The notes under the pieces: model-generated | The model's database searches: none | The model's input: only the letters and a program-made list of their open reading frames with translations | What the model was told of the DNA's origin: nothing | Part shown: positions 54,867-63,057 of the stretch, in pieces | Position numbering within the stretch: position 1 is the stretch's first letter | Layout: each line of letters begins with the position of its first letter | Origin: Paenibacillus andongensis | GTDB taxonomy: Bacteria > Bacillota > Bacilli > Paenibacillales > NBRC-103111 | Reading direction: 5' to 3' | DNA length: 64,000 bases | Assembly: GCF_025369935.1 (NCBI RefSeq) | Contig: NZ_CP104467.1 | Location: 5,773,001-5,837,000 of the forward strand | Made by a program: the position numbers and the translations under genes

Positions 54867-54988
54867 AAAATTGGTTCTTTCTATCGTTGACTTGAACGAT
54901 GGAAAGGAAATACAATACATGAGAGCGCATTCATTTTGAGATCCTAGTGCTCCTTATCGATGATCAATTGTGAGGGGATGGATTTGCT

Positions 54989-57358
54989 ATGAGGAATAAA
55001 ATCTTCTTTAATGGACAAAGTATCGTCCTAACGTGGTTGATTTCCTATATCGTCATTCTACTTTTACCCGTGGCAATTGGCTTATTATTGTATATGGAAT
55101 CCAGTAAAACACTGAAGGAAGAAATTCAGCAGGCCAATGATTCTCTTTTAAAACAAGTTCGGGAAATTATGGACAATCAGTTTAAAACCATGGAACAGCT
55201 GAACTTCGAGATTACGTGGAATGTAAGCGTCCAAGAGCTGCTCTATTCGAATAAATATGAAGCATTTCCCAAAGAATATAGATATGATGCTTATCAAATC
55301 GCACGTATTCTTTCTATGTACAAAACCTCCTACCCGCTGATCGATTCTTTCTATATTTATTTGAATAATGATCAATCCGCTATTCTCCCTACCACTGTTA
55401 GAACAAAAGACTTTGTCTATGAAACTTTACATATGAGCGATGCTTTCTCGTTCTCTTCTTGGCAAGCTATCGTGACTCGAAGCAATTTCAAAGGCTTTAT
55501 TCCCATGTACCGAATTGGTGATGATAACACCCTGCGTAAAACGGTAGCCTACATCAGCACATACCCTGAAGAGCATAATAAACCACTGGCTACCAATGTC
55601 ATTATGGTCGATCAATCTCGCATTATTGGCGCTATTCAAAATATGGAAATTTTCAACAAAGGTCACGTACTCATCCTAAATAATGAAAATCAAATTCTGG
55701 CTTCCAACTCCACAAATTCGCTTCCTGCTGATTTTCCTTTCAATCAATTAGAGAGCTCGTCCAACTTTTATTACACCGACGCTACTGGCGAAAAATATGA
55801 AGTTTTCAACATTCAGTCACCAGGTTCCAAACTAAAATATGTTTCTATGATGCCAAGCACCGTATATTGGAAAAAAGCCGCTCACATCCGTAACCTGACT
55901 TATATGAGCATGGGGATCAGTTTGCTTGGCGGAGGTATTCTGACTTATGTGTTTCTAAGAAGAAATTACAATCCTGTCCGTCGCTTGGTTCATGCATTTT
56001 CCAAAAAACAGACCTTACAATCCACCAAACGATATAATGAATTTCATTTCTTACAAGAAGCCGTGGACAGTACGTTGATCGAAATTGCCAACTTCAAGAG
56101 TAAAATGGAGCAGCAGCGGCACATTGTCCGCTCCCACTTTATCGAAAAGCTGCTAAAAGGAAAACTGGACAGCCAGCTTCCTATCGATGAGGCCTTAACG
56201 ACTTTTGAAATGAAGTTAGACCGGCAAGATTTTGCTGTCATGCTATTTGTTGTCGATAAGAGTGCACCCTTCTTTGAACGAATTAACCATACGCCTGAAG
56301 GGGATAAATGGAAGCTTCTTCAATTTATTATTATGAATGTCGTGGAGGAGCTCATATCGGAACGGCACCGCGGCTATGCAGCCGAGATTGATGATAGTCT
56401 CGCCTGTTTAGTCAATTTAACTACGGAAGATGGAAAAAGCTCCAAGCTGGAGTTACTTAGAATCGCAGGCAAAGCGCAAACTTTCCTCTCTTCCACCTAC
56501 GACATTAACCTTACAATTTCAGTAAGCAGTATCCATGATCGTATCGCTAACGTACCGCAAGCTTTCTTAGAAGCTCTAGATTCCATGGCCTTTAAGCTTG
56601 TTATGGGTGGACCAGAAATTTTATCGTATGACGATTTGCAAGCAAATGTCACTGGCGAGTCTACTACCGGCTATTATTATCCGACGCAGATTGAGCAGCA
56701 ATTCATGTATGCCGTGAAGCTAGGGGAGCTTGAAGAAGCACAGATGATTCTGACCGAGATTATGAATAAAAACTTTGATCATCCTGGGATTTCGGTCTCC
56801 TTAACGAAGTGCCTCATGCTCAACCTGGTAACCACCATGATGAAAAGCATCAGCGAAACCGGGGATATCCAGGAAAGCTTCTTTATACGCAACCCAAAAC
56901 TTCTCGACCGCCTTCTGTCCAGTAAAACTGTTCAAGACATGCAGCTCCAGCTGGGTGATATGCTCGAGCAAGTTTGTGCCTACACGTCCGCCAAACGGAC
57001 GCATACGATTTCACTTACACGTCAGAAAGCGCTGGAGCAATTGGTAAATGAAGTGACGGCTTACATCGAAGATAATTACACAGACGCCAATTTGAATGTC
57101 ACGATGATAGGCAGCCACTTTAATCGCAAAGCCACCTACCTATCTAAGCTATTCAAAGATTATGTGGGAGAAGGGCTGCTCGATCGCATTAATAAAGTCA
57201 GAATTGAGAAATCCAAGCAGCTGCTTGGGCGGCAAGAACAATCGGTCGGCGATGCGGCTTACGGTGTGGGCTTCAATGATATTAATGCTTTTATTCGTGT
57301 TTTCAAAAAGGTAGAGGGCATCACGCCGGGGAAATACAAAGATCTGATTGAAAGATAA
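54989..57358 (+). CDS. Membrane-bound AraC-family regulator with extracellular sensor
   Basis: A 789-residue protein typical of Paenibacillus sugar-import loci. TM1 is at about residues 12-35, an extracellular sensor region of about 270 residues follows, TM2 is at about 310-328, then a helical linker and a C-terminal AraC double HTH (LNVTMIGSHFNRKATYLSKLFKDYVGEGLLDRI and VGDAAYGVGFNDINAFIRVFKK). It is thought to sense an extracellular carbohydrate and to activate the adjacent ABC importer genes. GAGGGG lies 11 bases before the ATG. Confidence 0.9.
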   Translation: MRNKIFFNGQSIVLTWLISYIVILLLPVAIGLLLYMESSKTLKEEIQQANDSLLKQVREIMDNQFKTMEQLNFEITWNVSVQELLYSNKYEAFPKEYRYDAYQIARILSMYKTSYPLIDSFYIYLNNDQSAILPTTVRTKDFVYETLHMSDAFSFSSWQAIVTRSNFKGFIPMYRIGDDNTLRKTVAYISTYPEEHNKPLATNVIMVDQSRIIGAIQNMEIFNKGHVLILNNENQILASNSTNSLPADFPFNQLESSSNFYYTDATGEKYEVFNIQSPGSKLKYVSMMPSTVYWKKAAHIRNLTYMSMGISLLGGGILTYVFLRRNYNPVRRLVHAFSKKQTLQSTKRYNEFHFLQEAVDSTLIEIANFKSKMEQQRHIVRSHFIEKLLKGKLDSQLPIDEALTTFEMKLDRQDFAVMLFVVDKSAPFFERINHTPEGDKWKLLQFIIMNVVEELISERHRGYAAEIDDSLACLVNLTTEDGKSSKLELLRIAGKAQTFLSSTYDINLTISVSSIHDRIANVPQAFLEALDSMAFKLVMGGPEILSYDDLQANVTGESTTGYYYPTQIEQQFMYAVKLGELEEAQMILTEIMNKNFDHPGISVSLTKCLMLNLVTTMMKSISETGDIQESFFIRNPKLLDRLLSSKTVQDMQLQLGDMLEQVCAYTSAKRTHTISLTRQKALEQLVNEVTAYIEDNYTDANLNVTMIGSHFNRKATYLSKLFKDYVGEGLLDRINKVRIEKSKQLLGRQEQSVGDAAYGVGFNDINAFIRVFKKVEGITPGKYKDLIER

Positions 57359-57728
57359 AAGATGTGATAACGCACATTGATGGGGGGAGCCGCGGGGCTG
57401 CCCTATTTTTAAGCAGAATGCCTCCTACCTCCTCACAACTGGTAGGTGCAACAAAGGAAGCAATCAGCCTTGATGCAAACTAGACTGCTTACTCTTGAAA
57501 GTCCCTCAACCCCATGAATCCCGTGTATCCTGCAGCGACTTTATACCGTGCAACAAGTGAATATTGGCTAATTTGATGAAGCAATTGGACATTTTGTTGA
57601 GTCTACGAACAGAATTCGAGAACCAATTGGATATTTTGCAGATAGTTAAAATGGAAGCGTTATCATATAGTTAGGTTAGACAAACGGTCCCTCAGCGCAC
57701 ACAAATTCTTAAACAATTTTTCACGGAA
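57359..57728. other. Control region upstream of the importer operon
   Basis: No gene. It contains a cre site at 57651-57665 and presumably the importer promoter, though no clean -35/-10 pair could be fixed. The leader repeats start at 57729. Confidence 0.5.
57651..57665 (+). promoter_or_regulatory. Catabolite response element (cre)
   Basis: ATGGAAGCGTTATCA fits WTGNAANCGNWNNCW at every position. It lies 226 bases before the binding-protein ATG and likely mediates CcpA repression of the importer. Confidence 0.7.
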
Positions 57729-57875
57729 ACTCAGTATCGCTTCGATACCAGTTTTCTAAGCAGGCAGTGCTTACACTGCCTATTTTCTCCAAAAAGCTTT
57801 AACGCTTACTCTGCCAGTTTTTCTGGCGAAAAACTCAGTAACGCTTTCGATGCCAGTTTTTCTGGCGAAAAACTC
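57729..57875 (+). repeat. Tandem hairpin repeats in the importer leader
   Basis: A 24-base block beginning GCCAGTTTTTCTGGC is repeated exactly at 57813-57836 and 57852-57875, 39 bases apart. A diverged copy (ACTCAGTATCGCTTCGATACC) starts at 57729, and a separate hairpin AGGCAGTG-CTTA-CACTGCCT lies between. The last unit ends just before the AGGAGG site of the binding-protein gene. Confidence 0.88.
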
Positions 57876-57890
57876 TTAGGAGGTCAAGCT

Positions 57891-59543
57891 ATGAAAGAGA
57901 ACAGAAAAAAAATGTTTACTGTGCTGGTCACAACAACTTTAATGGGGAGCTTAGTCGTTGCATGCTCATCCAACACACCGACTGCCGTTAACAGCACTAG
58001 TCCCAAAGCAACCACTGGGGGCACCACGGCTCCGAGCGGTGCTGCTGTTACTTATCCGCTCAAAGTGGACAAAACGTTGACCTACTGGGGCGAACTTCCC
58101 GGTAACCTAACTGGTGTAAAAGCAGCCCATGCCGATGTGCCCTTCTTCCAAGATTGGCAGAAAAAGACCGGCGTTCCTTTGAAATTCCTTGCGCCTCCTA
58201 CGAATCAAGGTCAGCAAGCGCTGAACGTGATGTTAGCCTCTGGAGAGCTGCCGGATATGATTGAGTTTGATTGGCAAGGAGCATTCCCAGGTGGTCCCGA
58301 AAAAGCGATCAAAGACGGATACATTCTTAAATTGAATGATACGATAGATAAATTTGCTCCAAATTTGAAGAAGTACCTCAAAGAGCATCCGGAAGTTGAT
58401 AAACAAGTAAAAACCGATAATGGCAGCTATTATTCCTTCCCTTTTATCCGCGGGGATGATTACCTGCGTGTATTCCAGGGTCCTATCGTCCGGAAAGATT
58501 GGCTGGATGATCTTGGACTGCCTGTTCCGCAAACCATCGATGAGTGGTACACAACACTCAAAGCCTTTAAGGAGAAAAAGGGCGCTACAGCTGCCTTCTC
58601 CGTCGTAAGTGTTCCCAGACCTTTCAACGAGTTAGGAAACGGCGCTTTTGCCGGCGCCTTCGGTGTGACGCGTGATTTCTTCATCGACAATGGCACAATT
58701 AAGTTTGGTCCAGCTGAAAAAGGCTACAAAGATTTCCTAGCTACCTTCCACAAATGGTACGAAGAAGGTCTGATTGATAAAAACTTCGCAACAGCAGACG
58801 GCAAAGCCTTAGACGCCAACATGGCCTCTGGTGCAACAGGTGTGACCGTGCAAAATGCCGGTGGAGGCATCGGTAAATGGCAACCGCTAGTTACAGCCAA
58901 AGATCCTAAAGGCGTTCTCATCGGGGCTCCATACCCTGTTCTCAAAAAAGGCGACATCGCGATGTATGGCCAGAAGGATCCGGCTAATGCGCCCGGAGGT
59001 ATGGTGGCCATTACCGCATCTTCCAAAAATATTGAAACCGCAGCGAAGCTTCTTGACTACGGCTACTCCGATGAAGGTCATATGTTCTTCAATTTCGGAA
59101 CTGAAGGTACTTCTTATAAACTAGAGAACGGCTACCCCAAATATACGGATTTGCTCATGAAAAATCCGGATAAATTGGCTCCAGCGCAAGCTCTTTCACT
59201 CTATATCCGCGGTAACTACAATGGACCTTTCGTACAGGATAAACGATATATTGAGCAATATCTTGCTTTGCAGACACAACGTGATGCGGTTTCCACTTGG
59301 CAAAAAACAGATGTTGATAAACACAAACTACCACCAATTACCGCTACACCAGAAGAAAGCACAGAGCTTGCCAAAATCATGACTGACATCAACACATTAG
59401 TTGATGAAATGACGCTCAAAATTATTTTAGGAACAGAGCCAGTTGATAGCTTTGATAAATACATGGAAAAATTCAAATCCGTTAAGCTTAGCCGTGCTCT
59501 CGAAATTAAAAAGGCATCCTTAGATCGTTATAATAAGAGGTAG
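57891..59543 (+). CDS. Extracellular solute-binding lipoprotein (LplA/YtcQ-like)
   Basis: A 550-residue lipoprotein: signal peptide ending in lipobox VVAC near residue 25, a Thr/Ser-rich linker, then a family-1 type sugar-binding fold (LPGNLTGVKAAHADVPFFQDWQKKTGVPLKF, SGELPDMIEFDW, RKDWLDDLGLPVPQTIDEWYTTLKAFKEK). At this length it belongs to the large LplA/YtcQ group that binds oligosaccharides. AGGAGG precedes the ATG. First gene of a three-gene importer; the ATPase is not encoded here and is probably a shared MsmX-type protein. Confidence 0.9.
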   Translation: MKENRKKMFTVLVTTTLMGSLVVACSSNTPTAVNSTSPKATTGGTTAPSGAAVTYPLKVDKTLTYWGELPGNLTGVKAAHADVPFFQDWQKKTGVPLKFLAPPTNQGQQALNVMLASGELPDMIEFDWQGAFPGGPEKAIKDGYILKLNDTIDKFAPNLKKYLKEHPEVDKQVKTDNGSYYSFPFIRGDDYLRVFQGPIVRKDWLDDLGLPVPQTIDEWYTTLKAFKEKKGATAAFSVVSVPRPFNELGNGAFAGAFGVTRDFFIDNGTIKFGPAEKGYKDFLATFHKWYEEGLIDKNFATADGKALDANMASGATGVTVQNAGGGIGKWQPLVTAKDPKGVLIGAPYPVLKKGDIAMYGQKDPANAPGGMVAITASSKNIETAAKLLDYGYSDEGHMFFNFGTEGTSYKLENGYPKYTDLLMKNPDKLAPAQALSLYIRGNYNGPFVQDKRYIEQYLALQTQRDAVSTWQKTDVDKHKLPPITATPEESTELAKIMTDINTLVDEMTLKIILGTEPVDSFDKYMEKFKSVKLSRALEIKKASLDRYNKR

Positions 59544-59613
59544 ATGACAGATCAGGGGGAGGGCAGCAGCTCTCCCCACTTTTCTAGACCCCCGTGGCGA
59601 AAGGAGAGATATC

Positions 59614-60543
59614 ATGCGTAATGCAGCGGAAGCCACCTTCCCAAAACGCTTCAAGCGCGATTTTCTACTGAATAAATATTTATATCTGATGATGGTTCCC
59701 GTTCTCGCTTACTACTTGGTCTTCCATTATGCCCCCATGTATGGCGCCCTAATTGCCTTTAAAGAATATACCCCTAATAAAGGTATTCTCGGTAGTGAGT
59801 GGGTCGGATTCCAGCACTTCAAAGATTTCTTCAGCAGCTATTATTTCTGGCGAATACTCAAAAATACCGTAGTCATTTCCCTGTACTCCTTATGCTTTGA
59901 ATTCCCTGCTCCCATCGCTCTGGCGATTATGATTAACGAGCTTGCCAATAAACGTTTTCAACGCTTCGTTCAAACAGTCACTTACATGCCGTATTTTATT
60001 TCACTCATCGTCATTGCTGGGATGGTCAAAGATTTCACCAACAACGGCGGTTTGATCAATACCTTTTTCACCTATTTTGGTGCCAATGACACCGCCATGC
60101 TGCAGAAGCCTGAATTGTTCCGAACGATCTATATTTTATCTGAAATTTGGCAAAAAATAGGTTGGGAATCGATTATTTATTTAGCCGCCCTAATGAGTAT
60201 TGATCAAGAACAGTATGAAGCGGCCAAAATGGATGGCGCGAGCAGGTGGAAGCAAATTTGGCATATCACCTTGCCGGGCATTCTTCCGACGATAGCAATC
60301 ATGTTCATTCTACGCATGGGGAATTTATTGAACGTAGGGTTCGAGAAAATAATATTGCTCTATAATCCCAGCACGTACGATACGGCGGATGTTATCTCTT
60401 CTTTCGTTTATCGCAAAGGGCTTATCGAATTTGGCTGGAGTTACAGTTCTGCGGTTGGTTTATTCAATTCTGTAATTAATCTAGCCTTACTCATTGCAGC
60501 TAACAAACTAAGTAAAAAGATAAGTGAAAACAGTTTATGGTGA
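59614..60543 (+). CDS. ABC sugar transporter permease (LplB-like)
   Basis: A 309-residue permease with about six helices. The EAA loop is EQYEAAKMDGASRWKQIWHITLPGILP at about residues 200-226. YAPMYGALIAFKEYTPNKGI near the N-terminus and ILLYNPSTYDTADVISSFVYRKGL are characteristic of LplB. AAAGGAGAG precedes the ATG. It overlaps no gene but its stop lies only 16 bases before the next start. Confidence 0.93.
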   Translation: MRNAAEATFPKRFKRDFLLNKYLYLMMVPVLAYYLVFHYAPMYGALIAFKEYTPNKGILGSEWVGFQHFKDFFSSYYFWRILKNTVVISLYSLCFEFPAPIALAIMINELANKRFQRFVQTVTYMPYFISLIVIAGMVKDFTNNGGLINTFFTYFGANDTAMLQKPELFRTIYILSEIWQKIGWESIIYLAALMSIDQEQYEAAKMDGASRWKQIWHITLPGILPTIAIMFILRMGNLLNVGFEKIILLYNPSTYDTADVISSFVYRKGLIEFGWSYSSAVGLFNSVINLALLIAANKLSKKISENSLW

Positions 60544-60559
60544 TAAAGGAGGTGCTGAT

Positions 60560-61435
60560 TTGAAAGCGAGTTATTCGGACAGAGTATTCGTTACGTTGAT
60601 TCATGTCCTTTTGCTAATACTTGTTGTCGTTACCTTGTATCCGCTCCTCTATGTCACCTTCGCTTCAATCAGCGACGCTGGCCAATTAATCACGCACAAA
60701 GGATTTCTATTTAGGCCACTGGGCTTCAGTATTGAAGCTTACAAAAGCGTTTTTCATAATCCTGCTATTCTAAAAGGCTACCAAAACACGTTGTTTATCC
60801 TCGTATTCGGTGTTATAACGAACCTAATCGTAACCTCTTTAGGCGCTTATGTTCTTTCTCGTAAAAATGTCATGTGGAATCGAGTATTCATTTTCATTGT
60901 TGTATTAACGATGTTTTTCCAAGGTGGTCTTATACCGCTCTATCTCGTTGTAAAAGGTGTCGGTTTAATTGACTCCTTATGGTCGACCATTTTACCTTTT
61001 ACCATCAACACATTTAATTTGATTATCATGCGCACAGCGTTCATGGCTGTTCCTGAAAGCTTAGAGGAATCGGCGAAAATGGACGGCGCCAATCATTTTG
61101 TGATTCTTTTTCGCATCATCATCCCGCTCTCCATGCCTGTCATCGCCGTGATGATTCTGTACTATGCCGTCGAGAAATGGAATGGGTGGTTCTATGCCTC
61201 TATCTTCTTAAAGGATCGTGACCTCTACCCGCTTCAGCTCACTTTGCGAGAAATATTAATTGCGAATAATACCGATTCCATGTCATCTGGCGCTAATGCG
61301 GCCGAGCAATTTCAAATAGGGGAAACGATCAAGTATGCGACCATTATGGTAGCTTCGGTGCCTATTCTGGTCTTGTACCCATTCGTGCAAAAGTACTTCG
61401 TCAAAGGCGTCATGATTGGCGCTGTCAAAGGGTAA
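60560..61435 (+). CDS. ABC sugar transporter permease (LplC/YtcP-like)
   Basis: A 291-residue permease with about six helices. The EAA loop is ESLEESAKMDGANHFVILFRIIIPLSMP at about residues 165-192. The C-terminus QKYFVKGVMIGAVKG is the standard ending of YtcP-type permeases. The start is a TTG at 60560, seven bases after AAGGAGG; an upstream frame begins inside the previous gene. It completes the importer and is followed by a terminator. Confidence 0.93.
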   Translation: MKASYSDRVFVTLIHVLLLILVVVTLYPLLYVTFASISDAGQLITHKGFLFRPLGFSIEAYKSVFHNPAILKGYQNTLFILVFGVITNLIVTSLGAYVLSRKNVMWNRVFIFIVVLTMFFQGGLIPLYLVVKGVGLIDSLWSTILPFTINTFNLIIMRTAFMAVPESLEESAKMDGANHFVILFRIIIPLSMPVIAVMILYYAVEKWNGWFYASIFLKDRDLYPLQLTLREILIANNTDSMSSGANAAEQFQIGETIKYATIMVASVPILVLYPFVQKYFVKGVMIGAVKG

Positions 61436-61440
61436 AAACA

Positions 61441-61485
61441 AATCGCCGTTCGCCTCTTAATCGAGGTGACGGCGATTGCGTTTTA
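61441..61485 (+). terminator. Terminator of the importer operon
   Basis: AATCGCCGT (61441-61449) pairs with ACGGCGATT (61469-61477), with an inner GCCTC/GAGGT stem, followed by GCGTTTT. It lies between convergent genes. Confidence 0.82.
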
Positions 61486-61495
61486 ACTAAGACGG

Positions 61496-62335
61496 TTATA
61501 CTGGAAATCCAGAAGATCCTTGCCGAAGCATTCTTCTTTTTCTTCTTTGATACATCCATACACCAGCAAGCACCGTAAAGACAATGGCGATGATTCCTTC
61601 CGGACTTGGCATAGCTAAATAACTAAATTCCGAATGAACGAGAACGAACTTATTCAGGATCAACGTATCAATGAAGGCATTTCCTGTAGCGTGCATGAAC
61701 ACGGCTGGCCAAACGCTTCGAGTCATCAGCAGAATCTCACCATACAGAACCGCCATGACGATTACACCAAGCATCATCCGAGGGATGTAGGTGATCATGC
61801 TTTCCGTGGTATCCACGAACAGAAATAAATAAGGAAAATGCCACACGCCCCAAATAACCCCCACGGCAATATGAACAATAAAACGAGGATAACCAAGCGT
61901 ATAAAGCTTTGGAGCCAAATAGCCTCGCCATGCAAATTCCTCAAACATGTTTTTGATGAGGCTGGGTATAAGAGCTATACCGACTGCCGTTAAATAGTGA
62001 GGAGACATTGGGGACAAATCCATCCACCCTAAGCTTGAACTGATACCAACAATCAACATTGTCATGAAGGGAAAGAATAGCAGGCTGAATAGATAGAGAA
62101 ACACATTTCCTTTGACTCGGGGGTTGATGCCGAAATCTTTCCACCCATCTCCCATCCAACTGCGCATAATGACCATCGTCAGGAGGGGAGAAACGATCCA
62201 AATCAACTGTCCCAGACTGCCATTCTCATCCGTTCCTGCCTGCAAATCAACCAGCCGTCCGATCCAGCCGCAGCTTAACGCAACAAGCGAGAAAATAATC
62301 ACGTTCCTGAGCGTCTTGTTATCCTTTATTTTCAA
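61496..62335 (-). CDS. CPBP-family intramembrane metalloprotease
   Basis: About 279 residues with roughly seven hydrophobic segments. The CPBP/Abi motifs are present: FEEFAWRGYL (the EExxxR glutamates) near residue 130, GVWHFPYL with His, and MHATGN with His near the C-terminus. Such proteins include Rce1-like proteases and bacteriocin-immunity proteins. The start is a TTG at 62335, eight bases after GAGGAG and overlapping the stop of the PadR gene, so the pair is coupled and likely regulated together. Confidence 0.87.
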   Translation of the reverse strand: MKIKDNKTLRNVIIFSLVALSCGWIGRLVDLQAGTDENGSLGQLIWIVSPLLTMVIMRSWMGDGWKDFGINPRVKGNVFLYLFSLLFFPFMTMLIVGISSSLGWMDLSPMSPHYLTAVGIALIPSLIKNMFEEFAWRGYLAPKLYTLGYPRFIVHIAVGVIWGVWHFPYLFLFVDTTESMITYIPRMMLGVIVMAVLYGEILLMTRSVWPAVFMHATGNAFIDTLILNKFVLVHSEFSYLAMPSPEGIIAIVFTVLAGVWMYQRRKRRMLRQGSSGFPV

Positions 62336-62886
62336 GGTCCCAGCTCCTCTTTTATTTTCTGTACATATTTCTCGTACCACACCTTCAAGAAATCATAATA
62401 ATCACTTCCGAATTCCAATGTATCCAGCCGGCTTCTCACTTTCGGGTTGTTGAGCAGCTCTTGGTTTTTCCCGATTTGTTCCCGATTCATTTGCTGAAAC
62501 ATCTTCAAAGTGGACCGAACCGTTTCAATCTCACTCAAGTACGTTTCGATGAGCTCTAGTTTTCTGGAATCTTCGACGTAGTTGAAGAAGAACATTTTGA
62601 CGAGTGCCGGATCCCTTGGTTTGTCTAATGCAATAGGCTCACCGGCCCAACGCAGGAATTCCTTTTCTCCTTCTACTGTAATCGAGTAAACCTTCTTATT
62701 CCTCCCCCCTTGACGCACTTCCGTTAAATGAACATGCCCATTCTGAACGAGTTTCTTTAAGGCTGGCTGTATGCTTCCTTGGCTGGAATTATAGAAAAAT
62801 CCGGTGCTTGCCTCCATGCTTTTCTTAAGATCATAGGACGACTTATCCCCGTCCAGCAGCAAACCAAGAATAATTTTGTCCTGCAT
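62332..62886 (-). CDS. PadR-family transcriptional regulator
   Basis: A 184-residue regulator. The N-terminal winged helix (KIILGLLLDGDKSSYDLKKSMEASTGFFYNSSQGSIQPALKKLVQNGHVHL) is clear PadR, followed by the GGRNKKVYSITVEGEKEFLRW wing and a C-terminal dimerising Vir_act_alpha-like helix region. The ATG at 62886 gives the usual start. A palindromic operator lies 25 bases upstream. It overlaps and probably represses the CPBP protease gene together with itself. Confidence 0.92.
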   Translation of the reverse strand: MQDKIILGLLLDGDKSSYDLKKSMEASTGFFYNSSQGSIQPALKKLVQNGHVHLTEVRQGGRNKKVYSITVEGEKEFLRWAGEPIALDKPRDPALVKMFFFNYVEDSRKLELIETYLSEIETVRSTLKMFQQMNREQIGKNQELLNNPKVRSRLDTLEFGSDYYDFLKVWYEKYVQKIKEELGP

Positions 62887-62910
62887 GATGTACCCCCATT
62901 TCATTCTTGC

Positions 62911-62933
62911 GGATATGTCTACTAGACATATCC
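62911..62933 (-). promoter_or_regulatory. Candidate PadR operator
   Basis: A perfect palindrome: GGATATGTCT and its complement AGACATATCC separated by ACT. It includes ATGT...ACAT, close to the known PadR recognition pattern, and lies just upstream of the padR start, fitting autoregulation. Confidence 0.75.
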
Positions 62934-63012
62934 AAAGTAAATATTATTCCCTTTATTTTCTTCTGTCAACATGAATATAGCTTCCCTACATACACCATCT
63001 CACAGCAAACAA

Positions 63013-63036
63013 GGGAACCCCGAAGGATTCCCATAT
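63013..63036 (-). terminator. Terminator of the GH2 gene
   Basis: On the minus strand GGGAATCC, a TTCG loop and GGGTTCCC (one G-T pair), followed by TTGTTTG. It lies 25 bases after the GH2 stop. Confidence 0.75.
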
Positions 63037-63057
63037 CTATTAATCCATATATGTCAA

